The notes under the pieces were generated by a model. That model saw only the letters and a list, made by a program, of their open reading frames with translations, searched no databases and was not told the origin of the DNA. Positions 24,101 to 35,300 of a DNA stretch of 64,000 bases are shown in pieces (position 1 is the stretch's first letter; each line of letters starts with the position of its first letter). Source of the stretch: Apostichopus japonicus (taxonomy: Eukaryota > Echinodermata > Holothuroidea > Aspidochirotida > Stichopodidae); contig NC_092582.1 in the NCBI RefSeq assembly GCF_037975245.1, positions 21,414,577 through 21,478,576 on the forward strand. Reading direction: 5' to 3'. The position numbers and the translations under genes were made by a program.

Positions 24101-27100
24101 ATAATTCAACAAAATGTCATGAACTACAGCTGGCAAGGTGTAATTCTAGGACTATATAAAATACCTTTAACAGTAGTTCCTCATTTACCTTTTACTTGGT
24201 CAAGTTATCATTCCTCTGCTCTGTCCTATAATAGCTTTTGACTCAGCCACGGACATGTTGGCAGGAAAATAAGTTAGCGTAGCAGCTTTGAAGTCTCCGT
24301 AGTTTTGTGTCTTATGAAGTAATGTGGTTCCTGTGTAAAAAAAAACTGTTAAACATCTTTTGGCTTGTATAGTAGTTGATAATTTGCACAGCACTTTTGT
24401 GATGAGATATTGGACAAAGGTTTTGCCTGGTTGGTTAAATTTCTGCAGAACGAGTATATACATGTTGGAATAAATGAGATAAGAGGTGCTTGATATGGAA
24501 TGTTCACATATCAGTATGTTACCAAATTTTAGTTATCGATTTTTAAACATTCAATACGAACTGTTTTGCAGTTTGTTGTGTTTTTCATATTGTTATAACT
24601 GAGATGCTAAGCAGGTGAATCCATGAATAAATAAGCTTTGGTACGTTATAGATTTGCAAATGAACATTTCACTTATTCAGCTGTAAGTGTTAAACATAAA
24701 TTTGCCACATTTTCCTTTTGACCACACTGTTCACACAATGTCTGTTCAGCAAGTTACTGTAATGATACTGCCATAAGTTATTAATAGGTCTATTCTGACC
24801 ATCATTGAAATTATAGAGGTTATTCTTTGTTCAGATGACATTTTGACTGAGTGTTTTAATATGTATATTGGTTACAGACCAGTGCTTGTGTCATCTCAGC
24901 ATCTCAAGGATGAAGATGAAGAATCAAATGAAGAACAATCACTGATGCTAATGAAGTGGGGCTTGGTGCCGTCCTGGCATAAAGGAGACCCAAGTGCCAT
25001 TGCTTACAAGATGAATAATTGCCGCAGTGAGGGGATGATGGAAAAAGCTTCGTTTAAAAGGCCTTTTGAAAAAGGACAGAGATGTGTTGTACTTGCTGAT
25101 GGGTATGATTATTATAGATCCTAAATATGAGAGATCATCAATCTTTTGAGCAATTTACTTAATAAAATCAATGCAAATACTGTTCATGGATAAGACAGTA
25201 GTGATCTAGAACCTCCAGTGTTTGTGTTGTGTTGTCTGCATGTATACTGTAGTGGACTAGGTTTTGTGTCCCCTTTGGCATCCCAAGATGTTTAGAGGAT
25301 CAGACTTCTAGTGCTCCTATGTCTTTGCCTCTCCTTTGGGTAAACAGGATATGAGTCACCCAATCTGCATAGGGTGAGGAATACTCATTTGGGCCCAGTG
25401 TTCTGCCCCCATGTTAATGTAGTTCCAAAGTAAATGAAGGTTTTAGGGCTTAATATGGTTTAGTTTAAGAGTATTTTAGTTGTTTTACCATTAAAGTGTA
25501 TTCTTCAAGTTGACCTAACCCAGGGTTGTGCAGGGTTGTATTACTGTTATGTAATAACTAGACGTTAGTACGCCTGGTGAATTTGTGTGTGTGTGACACC
25601 TTGGCTTGTAAACACGATATCTCAAGAACCAAATGTTGCCTGAACTTGGTGAGCAGCTGATCTCTGTTGTTTTTCATGGAGGTCAAAGGTCATTTGAGGT
25701 CAACAGATGTCAAATTCTGAGAAATTTAAAGGCATTGAAGACTCGCCCCAAACTGCGTGCGGCCATCTGAAAAAGTTAACTGTCTGTTGCTTGCAAGTGA
25801 CATTTTGTCCATGTCGCTGCAAAATGCAGACAGTAATGAAATGTGATACCTTGTGATCTTTAGCTGGACCTGAGATATCTATCGCTGTATGGTTTATGCT
25901 GTGGGTATTGACTGCAGCTGTATGTACTGACTGTACACTAGTGTCTAATTACCGACGGTATACCACTAGCAAGCTGTGTGTGTATTTTCTGGGATGGATG
26001 GTGGTGTCTAAAACTTCAGTTACACCTCATTCGAAATTAGGTCAGATTACCGGCATTAGACGTTTCTTTTTGCGTGAGTCTTCACACCCTTTAAGTAGGA
26101 CACATTTACCTCTGTTGCTCTATCAATCAGGTGACTTATAAGGCAAGAAAGCACCAAGCCTTCTGGCTGTATTGGTATTTTCAAGTTACCAACAAATGGG
26201 TGGAATGTGAAGTTGTGTAATCAAATATCAAACTGGTATAAACTTCAAAGCTGTCTGCCCAATAGCTTTGTCTTTCAAATATTTAGACATTTGATTGATG
26301 CTCTACTTTTTTTCCACCTCAATAAGACTCTTGTGTAAAAGTTAGAGGGCCTGACATTTCGATCCTAGCAGGTCTTCTTCAGAGGCTGAATGACAAGTTA
26401 GCTATCGTGTATCACTTCAGGGACTGATGATGGACCAATTCAAATTCTTGGCTTTAGTATATCTTATTATGTATTGGATTTTTTACAATAGCTACTACGA
26501 ATGGCACACAGATTCCAATAAGAAGAAGCAGCCATACTTCATATATTTCTCTCAACAAGAACCTGTAAAAGACCTCAATCTCCCAGAGTCCTACGAGTTT
26601 GATTATGAGGGTGCCAACGGAGAAATTGATGAGAAATGGACTGGACATCGCCTTCTTACTATGGCTGGAATCTTTGATAAGTGGACCCCTCCAGATGTAA
26701 GTACAGAGAGCTCATCTTTGAATGTGTTAATATTATTATTAGTTAAGAAAGAAAACAAAATTCTTATACCATATAAATTGTTTTGTCTCAGTAAAAATTT
26801 AGTTTTCAGGCTTAGTTGTAAATCAAATATGTGTTTCAACATGTTTGTATTTGGTGTTAGCCTTTGTTAAACTGTTGACTCCAGAATTATTTGAAATGCC
26901 TTTATTGTGACTCATAACTTACTTTACCTAGGGGAGTGACCCCCTCTACTCCTACAGCGTCATAACGATCGAAGCAGATCCGAGCGTATCGTGGATTCAT
27001 CATCGAATGCCAGTTATGCTGGATGGTGAAGAGGCAGTTCGCGACTGGTTAGACTTTGGAAATGTCTCTGCATCAAAGGTAACACCCTGTACTAGAAGAA

Positions 27101-30100
27101 GAATGTGCTGTTATTTTTTGTATCTAGCAAGTTCCTGATGGCCATATTATATTTAGTGTTGTATTGAGTGACCAGAGACCTACTGTATAACCAGGGTTTC
27201 ATATCATGTATAGAGATTTCTTGCTACTTGGACTAAATTTCCCTCTAGCAATTCAGAGTTGTTGTCATAGCAGTTAAAAGGTGAAAATATTTTACTCCTA
27301 GCCGAAGGCACATGAATCTATGCGATGGTGATGACGTGTGCGTGTGTGTATGTGACACTTGCTTGTAAACACAGTAACTCCAAGAGTAGATTAACTTTAT
27401 ATTTGGTGTGTGGATCCGTGTTCTTGAGTACAAGAAGCCTTTTGTTCCTGTGGTGTTCAAGTGTCATTTGGGGTCAACAGAGGTCAAAGTCTGAAAACTT
27501 TGTGAAGTCAAAAAGTTCATCTCTTTGAACTTGATACATGGTATCCCAGATTCAGCTTGTTGAGTGCAAGAAGCCCATTTGAAATTGGTGGAGGTCAAAG
27601 GTCATTTGCAGTCAACATTTAAGTGAAAGTCTGGACATCTTGTCAACATGATAATAGAACTACATCGTTAAAGGTCACATGAGGTCAACAGGCACTATAG
27701 CCTGAAAACCCTTTAAATATGATAACTCCAAAATTAAAGCTGCAATTAATTGTGAATTCTCCAAAGCTATAGATTTCTTTTGTTGAACATAGTTTGGTCA
27801 AATTCAGTTCAGTTTAGTGCTGTGAAGAGTCTCTATAGGTCTTTCATGGAACAATACCTGCCATCCAGGTATCAAATTTGCTTCAGAGTTCATACTCTTA
27901 CTTTAAACGTGCATTTAAACTTCCTATCAGTTTTCACCCTCAGAGCTTCAAGGGGTCAAGAGCTTATCTCAAATGGGGAAAAACTCTCTCAAGGAGTCAA
28001 AATGGTGGGGGAAATTGGCCATTTTCTCAAACCTATTTCAGTTCATACACAATTAATAAAGGGATTTGCTAGCTCAAAATTGGTAAAATGTGTCTATATT
28101 TCACATAGGAAGACTGTTCTTTCTGGATATTGAAACATTTTGCTTGAAAATTCTATACTGTAAAATCCTTTAACATGAATGGCATGGTTGATGCCCACAA
28201 GGGATCGCTACAAATATTTTCAGGATCTCACTTAATTCTTGGACAAATTTAACTCAATTGCTCTACATAAGTCGGATAGATATTTCAATTTTGAGCAAAT
28301 TGTATGGCAAGGAATCACAGAGTAACTGGCTTTCTGGTTGTTCATGCGGCTGTGTCATACATCGGCTTCATGTTAACTCTCCAACTCAAAAAGTTGGATC
28401 TACTTCATACTAGTATGTGGGTCAGATATTTTGACAGGCTTATTAAAACACCTTTCTTTCAGGAGTGGATCACAATTTGTGGTCTGTAATGTCATACAGC
28501 CAGATGATGTTTAAATCTTTTAATTTTGCCTTTATTATCTTCTTGTTGATTTATCCTTGAAGTGTGATACCTGTGGAATGTTTGCTTAACTTTCAAATTT
28601 CTGCTACTTAAAACGTCATGAAGGTATCATAAAGAACCAGAGACACATGTGTCAACTTCCTTAGCTTTGTGACAGTTCCTTAAAAATAGATATTTGGATG
28701 ATTGAACAGAACGGAAAACTACATATAAGTTGGTTTTAGTGATAAATCCCAAATTGTTGTAACATTTGGCCACACTCACATATTTGTATGAATCACTTTA
28801 CATCTAAAACAAGTAGTAATGCCTTTACTACTGTTCAAGAGTAGCCTTGCTACTCGATAACATTATAGATTAGTTTCATCATCATGATACCAAGGCTTTG
28901 CCACAGTGTATCAGAAAATATCTGTTATATTCAGAGAGGATACACACCAGAAGGTACTATTAAAGTATTGTATCGCTATCACATTCATTATGGTGACCAA
29001 TTGCTGTGAGCAATAGCTAACTATTGAGTGTATATCTGTGTATATGTGCCACAAATAATGATCAGGAAGCAATACTCACAGTGCAGTTACAATTTGCTTT
29101 AATAATTTTCTTCATTTAAGTTCAGTTTCAAACTGTTAACTGTTATGATATATTCACAGGCTTTGACAATGATGAAGCCCTTGGACTGCCTTTTGTGTCA
29201 CCCTGTGACACCTCAGATGGGAAACATCCGTTACAAAGATCCAGATTGCATCAAGGAGATTTCTCTTCAGTAAGGGTCTTAGTGTTAAATGTAACTAAGA
29301 TATCACTGTAGGTCTAATACATCAGTACTTGCATCACTTGTTTATATATACAGGGTGGTGTGGCACTAGATCAATGTCAAACAGCCTTCTTCCTTAATTG
29401 TCTACATTGTAAGTTGATATTGCTTGGGTTGTTTATAGTTACTTCAGTGTTAAGAATGTGCTGGGCATAATAAATTTCCCTCTAACATCTCTGATTCCTT
29501 GCCGGAGGCATGCTATGGTGATGGTGTATGTCAAACTGCTTGTAAACACGATAACTCAACAAGGTCATGGTGAGCCTTTCAATACCCTCAAGTGGCCCTT
29601 ACCAGTTTTCACCCTCTGAGCAAGGAGTGAACAGGTGATTGCAAATGGTGCAAAAAGTGGCCATTTTTTCTGTGAATTATACTAGATGGCTTTGGTAGTA
29701 AGTTTTGAAAATATTTCACAATGTATTAACAATGTCATGTTACTCTCATTCATTAGTAACAATTACTAAAGGGATGGTTGGTTGCAGAGCTGATTAGCCA
29801 GAAAAAGTTATTTTATTCATTCATCATCTATGTATCTATATTTTGGGGTGAGTCTTCAATGCCTATTCACCACCAAATCTATATATTGAAAAGCACTTCT
29901 TCAGTTGCACTGTTGCAATTTAGTTATTTGGTCAATGTGTTCAACTTTATGTTGCTTTTTCTCAATGTACATAGAGAAAAGAAAAAACCAAACACCTTCA
30001 TGACTTCATGGTTGAAGACAAGTTCCAAATCTGAAGTTGACGTCGCCGGTCAGCCACTCGTAGATGTTAAGGTCAAGTCTGAGAAGAAAACAGGTCTGAC

Positions 30101-30236
30101 TGCTTGGCTCCAAAAGGCAAATAAACCAGAAACAGTAAAGCGGGCAGTGGAATCGGCTTCACCAGAAAAGAAGATCCCAGCCAAAGTGTGTAAATTGGAG
30201 AAAGAGGTGAAAACAGAGAGGTCACAGAACAGTTAG
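21147..30236 (+). CDS. HMCES: HMCES, abasic-site processing protein (SRAP domain), complete, seven exons
   Basis: Binds abasic sites in single-stranded DNA at replication forks and forms a thiazolidine DNA-protein crosslink through the Cys that follows the initiator Met. Exons 21147-21166, 23772-23972, 24878-25102, 26492-26696, 26932-27078, 29160-29269 and 29975-30236 add to 390 codons including TAG, i.e. 389 residues (human 354). Catalytic set present: C2 in MCGRTAC; N121 and R123 in NNCRSE; E152 in GYYEW; H240 in WIHHRMPVML. LMKWGLVPSWHKGD and GHRLLTMAGIFDKW are also typical of the SRAP fold. The start is fixed by the obligatory Cys2. A Gly5 and Lys/Arg-rich insertion sits before the PSYN motif (about residues 35-65). 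The basic tail carries two related motifs, TSWLKT and TAWLQK, and two psi-K-x-E sequences (VKSE, VKTE), which could be partner-binding or SUMO sites (inference). Confidence 0.96.
21639..21923 (-). mobile_element. TTAA-flanked inverted-repeat element, copy 1 (internally deleted)
   Basis: Bounded by TTAA on both sides, with ends TTAAAGGGTGTGAAGACTCG and AGTCTTCAATGCCTTTAA. Shares long internal blocks with copies 2-4 (GGTCCAGCTA, AAGGTATCACGTTTCATTAC, ATCGATCCCAGAAAATAC). It lacks about 90 bp next to one end. Lies in HMCES intron 1. Confidence 0.82.
22201..22481 (+). mobile_element. Short inverted-repeat element with CAGGCG ends (hAT-like MITE)
   Basis: Begins CAGGCGCGTAGCCAAGG and ends CCTCGCTACACGCCTG; the ends are imperfect inverted repeats over about 17 bp. 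No ORF. Contains a 14-base G run. The flanks (CCTGAAAT / AGCCTAAT) do not give a clean 8-bp duplication, so the superfamily is inference. An internal block recurs near 52.7 kb. Confidence 0.65.
23772..23972 (+). CDS. HMCES: HMCES coding exon 2
   Basis: Acceptor TTACTAATTAG, donor TTTGAC|GTAAGT. Encodes LRQACTYTNRQGQSRQPRW, a basic Gly-rich stretch with GGGGG, and YFPSYNTAPQ, equal to the CPSYN-SPQ motif of vertebrate HMCES. Confidence 0.92.
24878..25102 (+). CDS. HMCES: HMCES coding exon 3 (SRAP core, NNCR)
   Basis: Acceptor TTGGTTACAG, donor GATGG|GTATG. Encodes KWGLVPSWHKGD, NNCRSEGMMEKASFKRPF and RCVVLADG. The final GG is completed by C of exon 4 to give Gly in GYYEW. Confidence 0.94.
25585..25725 (+). 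repeat. Dispersed AGGTCA-rich repeat with DR1 (HMCES intron 3)
   Basis: GTGTGACACCTTGGCTTGTA, then AACACGATATCTCAAGAACC, then GAGGTCAAAGGTCATTTGAG. The order equals the copies at 27.3 and 63.4 kb. Perfect AGGTCA-A-AGGTCA at 25680-25692. Confidence 0.7.
25726..26094 (+). mobile_element. TTAA-flanked inverted-repeat element, copy 2
   Basis: Starts TTAAAGGCATTGAAGACTCG and ends GAGTCTTCACACCCTTTAA; terminal inverted repeats of about 22 bp with TTAA at both outer edges. Internal blocks as in the other copies, opposite orientation to copies 1 and 3. Lies in HMCES intron 3, 34 bp after a DR1 motif. Confidence 0.85.
26492..26696 (+). CDS. HMCES: HMCES coding exon 4 (YYEW)
   Basis: Acceptor TTTTTACAATAG, donor CCAGAT|GTAAGT. 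Begins with the active-site YYEW, then QPYFIYFSQQEP and GHRLLTMAGIFDKWTPPD. Confidence 0.94.
26932..27078 (+). CDS. HMCES: HMCES coding exon 5 (HHRMP)
   Basis: Acceptor CTTTACCTAG, donor TCAAAG|GTAAC; 49 codons in phase 0. Encodes SYSVITIEA, the catalytic IHHRMPVMLDGEEAV and DWLDFG. Confidence 0.95.
27079..29159 (+). other. HMCES intron 5
   Basis: About 2.1 kb with no coding sequence I can support. The first third is the dispersed repeat listed separately; the rest shows nothing recognisable. Confidence 0.55.
27290..27760 (+). repeat. Dispersed AGGTCA-rich repeat with DR1 (HMCES intron 5)
   Basis: Two or three tandem modules: GTGACACTTGCTTGTAAACA, AGTACAAGAAGCCTTTTGTT, GGGGTCAACAGAGGTCAAAG, then a second set around 27550-27620 with perfect DR1 at 27592-27604, and a third around 27670. 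Each module alternates a GATAACTC-like phrase with a GGTCA phrase. Confidence 0.65.
29160..29269 (+). CDS. HMCES: HMCES coding exon 6
   Basis: Acceptor TATTCACAG, donor TCTTCA|GTAAGG. Encodes ALTMMKPLDCLLCHPVTPQM and YKDPDCIKEISL, matching the end of the SRAP domain where the human protein has the HAVSSVVNN segment. Confidence 0.92.
29490..29660 (+). repeat. Dispersed repeat fragment (HMCES intron 6)
   Basis: GATTCCTTGCCGGAGGCATG, CTATGGTGATGGTGTATG, CTGCTTGTAAACACGATAAC and AGTTTTCACCCTCTGAG repeat phrases seen at 27.29-27.40 and 27.93 kb. Confidence 0.5.
29975..30236 (+). CDS. HMCES: HMCES coding exon 7 (C-terminal tail)
   Basis: Acceptor TCAATGTACATAG completes the split Gln codon; stop TAG at 30234-30236. 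Encodes a basic, low-complexity tail with TSWLKTSSKS and TAWLQKANKP repeats. The tail is fast-evolving in this family, so identity rests on phase and position. Confidence 0.85.
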
Positions 30237-31327
30237 AGAACTTACCTTTTACATCAAATTCACTTTTACGATATAAACTGTTTGCCGAAAGATTTTAACA
30301 TGCAGTGGCATGTATTTATACACCAATCGTTACGGCATACAATCTTGGATGAGTCTTCTCTGTGCCTTTATGTTCTATGTTCATTCCTTCCATCCATCCA
30401 GGTTTCATTTGTACTACTCATGCTCCAGCTACATGGGACATATATATCAACATGTTCAGTTATTGTAACTGGCACAGACAATTATTTAATTTTACTTACT
30501 ATCAACTACCTCAATTAATCAAGAAATCCCTGAAATCAAAAGTATATGCAAGGAAAGGTACTTTTTATCGACAGATCTAAATTCTCCTGATCAGTCAGTT
30601 TTCTATAGGCAATACAAGTGATGGGAATGGGAGGACTGACCTGAAATAACTACTACCCGGCCCAAGCTGCTACTACCCAGCTTGTAAAAATCACTAACAT
30701 CATTCTTCATTTTCAGTTACTTCATTACTACAGTTACTTTGTTATTTCATTACTTTATTTTCAGTTACATTTTTGTTTGAAACAATGAAAAGAGAGTAAA
30801 AGATTCTTGTGCATTTCTTTCATCATTTTGTAATATTTTCCTTTTACCTTGATGTGTTTAATTGTAAAATTTTGGTGAAAAATTTGTTACTATATTGTTT
30901 TGATCAACTATGTTAGTTTACTTTTACATGTGGACACTGTACTGTTTAGCCTAAGCTATCTTCCGCATTGCATACTTTGAATGCAGCAAAACTTCACCTT
31001 ATTACTCTTGGGCAGCTCATAAAATGAGCATCCTTCACGAACGTTAGCACTGCAAGGTGTAGGATTGATAGGTTGTTTCTGTTTTCAAAGGCTTGGCAAA
31101 GCAATCTTCATTACTGAAATTCATATTTACTAATGCACCCTCCAAATAGAGTTCCACCCAAAGGAAAGGCAGTTACAAACAGAGATTATGATAACAATAC
31201 GTGATCACATGGTAATGTCATGACAATCATATTTACTGAAACAAAGGAAGATTACAATATTTGCAATTAAGGATTTTTTCATTTAAGAAATCCTGCAAAT
31301 GTTATTATTTTGTAAAACAATCATGCA

Positions 31328-31333
31328 AATAAA
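31328..31333 (+). terminator. Possible HMCES polyadenylation signal
   Basis: AATAAA about 1.1 kb after the stop; another AATAAA lies at 31421-31426. Either could serve; nothing in the sequence decides. Confidence 0.3.
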
Positions 31334-31559
31334 CATTAGCATCACGATTTTCACCATCACTATCATCCTCATAAGCCAGAAAAGCATGTGACAGTGTAAA
31401 CAACCAACAGTACATATTACAATAAATATTTATCGTGTTACCAGTCTCCCTGTAGTTTCTGTCATTTCAGGGCAAGTAAAAAAATTATCAGGGCAAGTGA
31501 ATTCTGGAAGCTACTTGCCTGACTGGGCAAGTTGTTTTAAATGTTACTGTAAAGCCCTG

Positions 31560-32060
31560 TTCAGGTTCTGGAGATTTTCACATGCTGACCCCAAATGACC
31601 CTCGACCTCCACTAAAAACAAATAGTGTTCTTCTACCAATTATGAAGCTGCATGCCACATATGGGAACTGCAGAGGTTTCCTGGCTGGATATACCATGTT
31701 TTAACAAGGATTTAAATTTTTGACCCCTGGTGACCTTAAATGAACTCTGACTTTCACCAAATGTTGTTAAAACTGTACATTACATAAGGCTATCATGCCA
31801 TGATATATGAGCTCCTTTGATGTTTAGGTTCTGGAGATTTTTTTGAGATTTTCACAATCTGCCCTCTGCTGACCCCAAATGACCTCCATCAAAAACAATA
31901 GGGTTCTTGTACTTATTATGGGGATGCCACATATGAGAACTGCAGAGGTTGCCTACTTTGAGATATCATGATTAAAAGCAAGGGAGTCTTATAAAACACA
32001 CAAATCCAGACCAACTTGACTGCATAGGTTACATGCCTGCCTAAGGCAAGTAACCAAAAA
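31560..32060 (-). repeat. Dispersed TGACCT-rich repeat, two modules
   Basis: GACCCCAAATGACCCTCGAC and GACCCCAAATGACCTCCATC at either end of about 300 bp, each followed by AATAG-GTTCTTGTAC-like text and by CATATGGGAACTGCAGAGG / CATATGAGAACTGCAGAGG. This is a tandem pair within the dispersed family. Confidence 0.6.
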
Positions 32061-32206
32061 CTACTATTTTGTCACACCCAGTGTTAGAACACGGAAAACA
32101 GCTAACATAAGATGATAATAATAGAAGTTGAGAACATAAGTCCACAGGAATGAAACTAGACTCGCATCAGTAGAGCAATGGCTGTTCATCTACAGTCGCT
32201 GCATCA

Positions 32207-32382
32207 CTAAGTTCCACAGTGGTCATTTGTCCTCCTATTTCTGGTAGAGGAGTCTGCATATTGCTTCGGCAAGACTGGATTCCTTCGTCTATTCTTATGG
32301 TCTGTGAACTTTGGTGGTTTATATTCATCAGGGTAGAGAGACGACATCAGTTTGGTTTGAAACTTGATCTGTTCGTACTCTC
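32207..32382 (-). CDS. DROSHA: DROSHA coding exon 19 (C-terminus, stop)
   Basis: Acceptor CCTCTTTCTAG; ends GGAACT then TAG at 32207-32209. Encodes a basic tail starting [20 protein letters not shown], diverged from the vertebrate tail but in frame. Confidence 0.85.
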
Positions 32383-35300
32383 CTAGAAAGAGGATACATA
32401 ATCAACATTAGAACACACAGTAGTAACCAGGATTAACGTTTCCCCTCGGGAGTGTAAAATGGATTTAAGAGCCCTTGTTTATTATGAGTCATTTCCAAGA
32501 TGTCTGTGATTATGTTATTATCACTCAACTAGGAATAGTCTTTGATTCCCACCAATTCCCTAACCCATGTGAAATCATCCCACATTACCTGTCGTTTTGG
32601 CACAGACTCTCCAGCAGACAGATGGTCTATTTCCACATATTGGATCTCAGTAACACCAATTCATCAAATATCAAAATCGTACTCTGAAACACACTGGTTA
32701 AAAGTCCTACCCACAAAAATGAAAACATAAACTGCACCTCAACCTATGATAAGAATTGACTGATAACACACAATCTGAGTGTTCTCCTTAAGGTGTTAGA
32801 ATATTGGCCCTCTTACGAAATCTATAGACAAAGGTGCACAATGTAATGTTCCATACGTACATTAGTAAAGTCTGCGGACCCAAATGTGGAAAACCAAAAT
32901 GATATGTTGATTACTCTCGACAATGATCTTCAGCATCTCAAGGTTAACTATAGATTACTTGGCAGAAAGTGGAATGCTATGCTGACAGGTTTTGGCATCA
33001 ATTGGTGGAATGCTGATAGCATGTTCTAATGACTTTAAACAAGTCAAAGTTTATGAATGGTAATGGCACATTGAGTAACAACATGTCAACTGAGGTGAGG
33101 GTACTTCATGTTAAATCATGAAGGAACAATTAAATAACCCACTGAACTAAAGAATCTTTTGATAAAACCTGAAATGTTAGCAAAAACAATAATTGATTAT
33201 ACAGCATTGTTAAGAATGCAGGACTCTGCGTCCGGGATGCAATGTTTTAAACAAAGACATAAAATCTTCAAACTGCTTGCATTTAGATGAAGCAAGTTTT
33301 TTTTGGAGAAACAAACCCCAAGTACACACACCCACAACTACACCTATGCAAAACATAACAAAACATTATTGATTGAATGAACCATGTGCGTCCACATTCA
33401 AACTACTTCATACCTCGGCAAAAGCAGCCATTGATGCTTGAGTGTTTTAATCAACAGTATATCATAAGTTATTTACATAATGTAATGGGAAGGGATTATA
33501 ACTGATTTACAGTCCAAACATTTGAAAATATGTTTCCCAGCAATGAGTATTAAATATCCTTTAATAAAATACCTTTGCTTAAGGCATCTTTTGCTGCCAT
33601 TTTCTCTGCAAGGCGAACACTGTAAGAGAGGAGAGAAATTTGCATGTTAATTTAAAAGAAGCAACTTAGTGTTTTCTTTTTAAGTCTTTTTAAGCATCTA
33701 TACTGTTACAATTGGCTTTTGCCGATTTCCAATATTTCAAATCCCAATATTGCTGATACCGATAATATAATATTATTATAAATATAACACGATGGAAGGC
33801 CATATAAGTTTACAATCCCTCTATATTTAAACTTGCCTATCTTGATCTTAAATGATGCCACTGATTGCTCATTAAGTGTTCTTTTCTACTACAAAGATTT
33901 TGTTTTGTTTTCGTTCTTTAGTTTATTTCTAACTAATATCGGTTGCAGTAAGACTGGACTGTATTGCCTTCACAAGGTTGGACTGCATGATGTACATGTT
34001 ATACTATCCGTTACTTTTAATTATATTATGTTTGTATCCTATGGTGATGCATGAGAATGCAAATTTAAATGCTTCTTATCTTCAAACACATCATATGTCT
34101 CATCTTACTTCAAATAACACAATTGTGAAAAGATAATTTACAGTTTGCATTTCATCAACGGAAAGTGTGTTTACTATATAACTTAGCAGAGAAAGCATCC
34201 TAACCTGTACGGGTACTGCTTGCTTACAGACCTCTAAGAAGGCAAAGCAAGGTGGTCCGGCCAAACTATTTAACGGTCCCGCCAAAACTATTTAACACGC
34301 TCATACCTACAAGTGTAACGCTTTTTCAATTCCCTATCAAATTGTCTTCAACAACTGATAATGGTATAGACTTCAACATGTCTATCTTGTACACATTAGT
34401 AGGCAATATTGGTCAGAATTAAAGGTTCAGTATTCAATTGTAGGTCAAGGATAAAGCAGTCATAGTTTATGAATATTTGCTAGCATTTCCTAAAGCAGCA
34501 CATAAAAGATTAACAATGATCGGACGGGTTTCCCAGTGGTGTAATTTAATGCTGTAAACAGATAAATATGGAGAGGCTTACCTCTCTGCTGATCCAACCC
34601 CAATCCTTTTCCCTTTGAAGAAAACTGCCACAGTGTAGACACTTGCATTGGTTGGTCCACTCTTCTTAAGGAGTCTAAATGAGGAAACAATGATTTGATG
34701 ACATATGAAGACATTCTGGGCTTCATGAGACACACTACGAACTGTTTAATCCAATAGAAAATTCAGACCAGTTGTCTAGTCTCCATACAGTAAACATTTG
34801 AAAAGCCTCAGGCTATTCCCTTCAAGCAATTAGGAATATAAAGTGATGACTTGAACACTCTGGAATGGAACAAACTAACATAGTGACTGGATTGAGTCAG
34901 CGCAGCTGAACTGTCTGCCTACATGGGATATTTAGTTAATACATGCTGCCATTAAAGTCACTCTTATACACTGTTGGATGATTTACTATACAGATCATTA
35001 TTTATACTAACTTATTTAAGCAACAGTCAAGTAAGGTAAAGATTGATTTCAGTTCATTCTCAGAACATGTGCAAAGGCTCTAAACATAACTTAGACCACT
35101 GTACAGGTTCAGGCACAATTTGGTAGGGTTTTACTGCTTTAGAAACAGTTCTTTCTTTCTAAACGAGGTATACGCTGTTAACATACTTCCAATATCAGGC
35201 TGTTCAGGTCCTTATGACCAAGGCTAAGTCTGTGAACTTACTTAAATAGTGGAATATCAGGCTGTTCAGGTCCTAATATCGAAGGTAAAACATGTGAACT

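Larger units (their letters stand above)
30237..32206. other. Convergent intergenic region, HMCES and DROSHA 3' ends
   Basis: About 2 kb between the two stop codons, so both 3' UTRs must end here and may overlap. Contains candidate HMCES AATAAA motifs and, on the minus strand, one AATAAA (plus 30754-30759) that would give DROSHA a long 3' UTR. The stretch 31560-32060 is a dispersed repeat. Confidence 0.5.
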
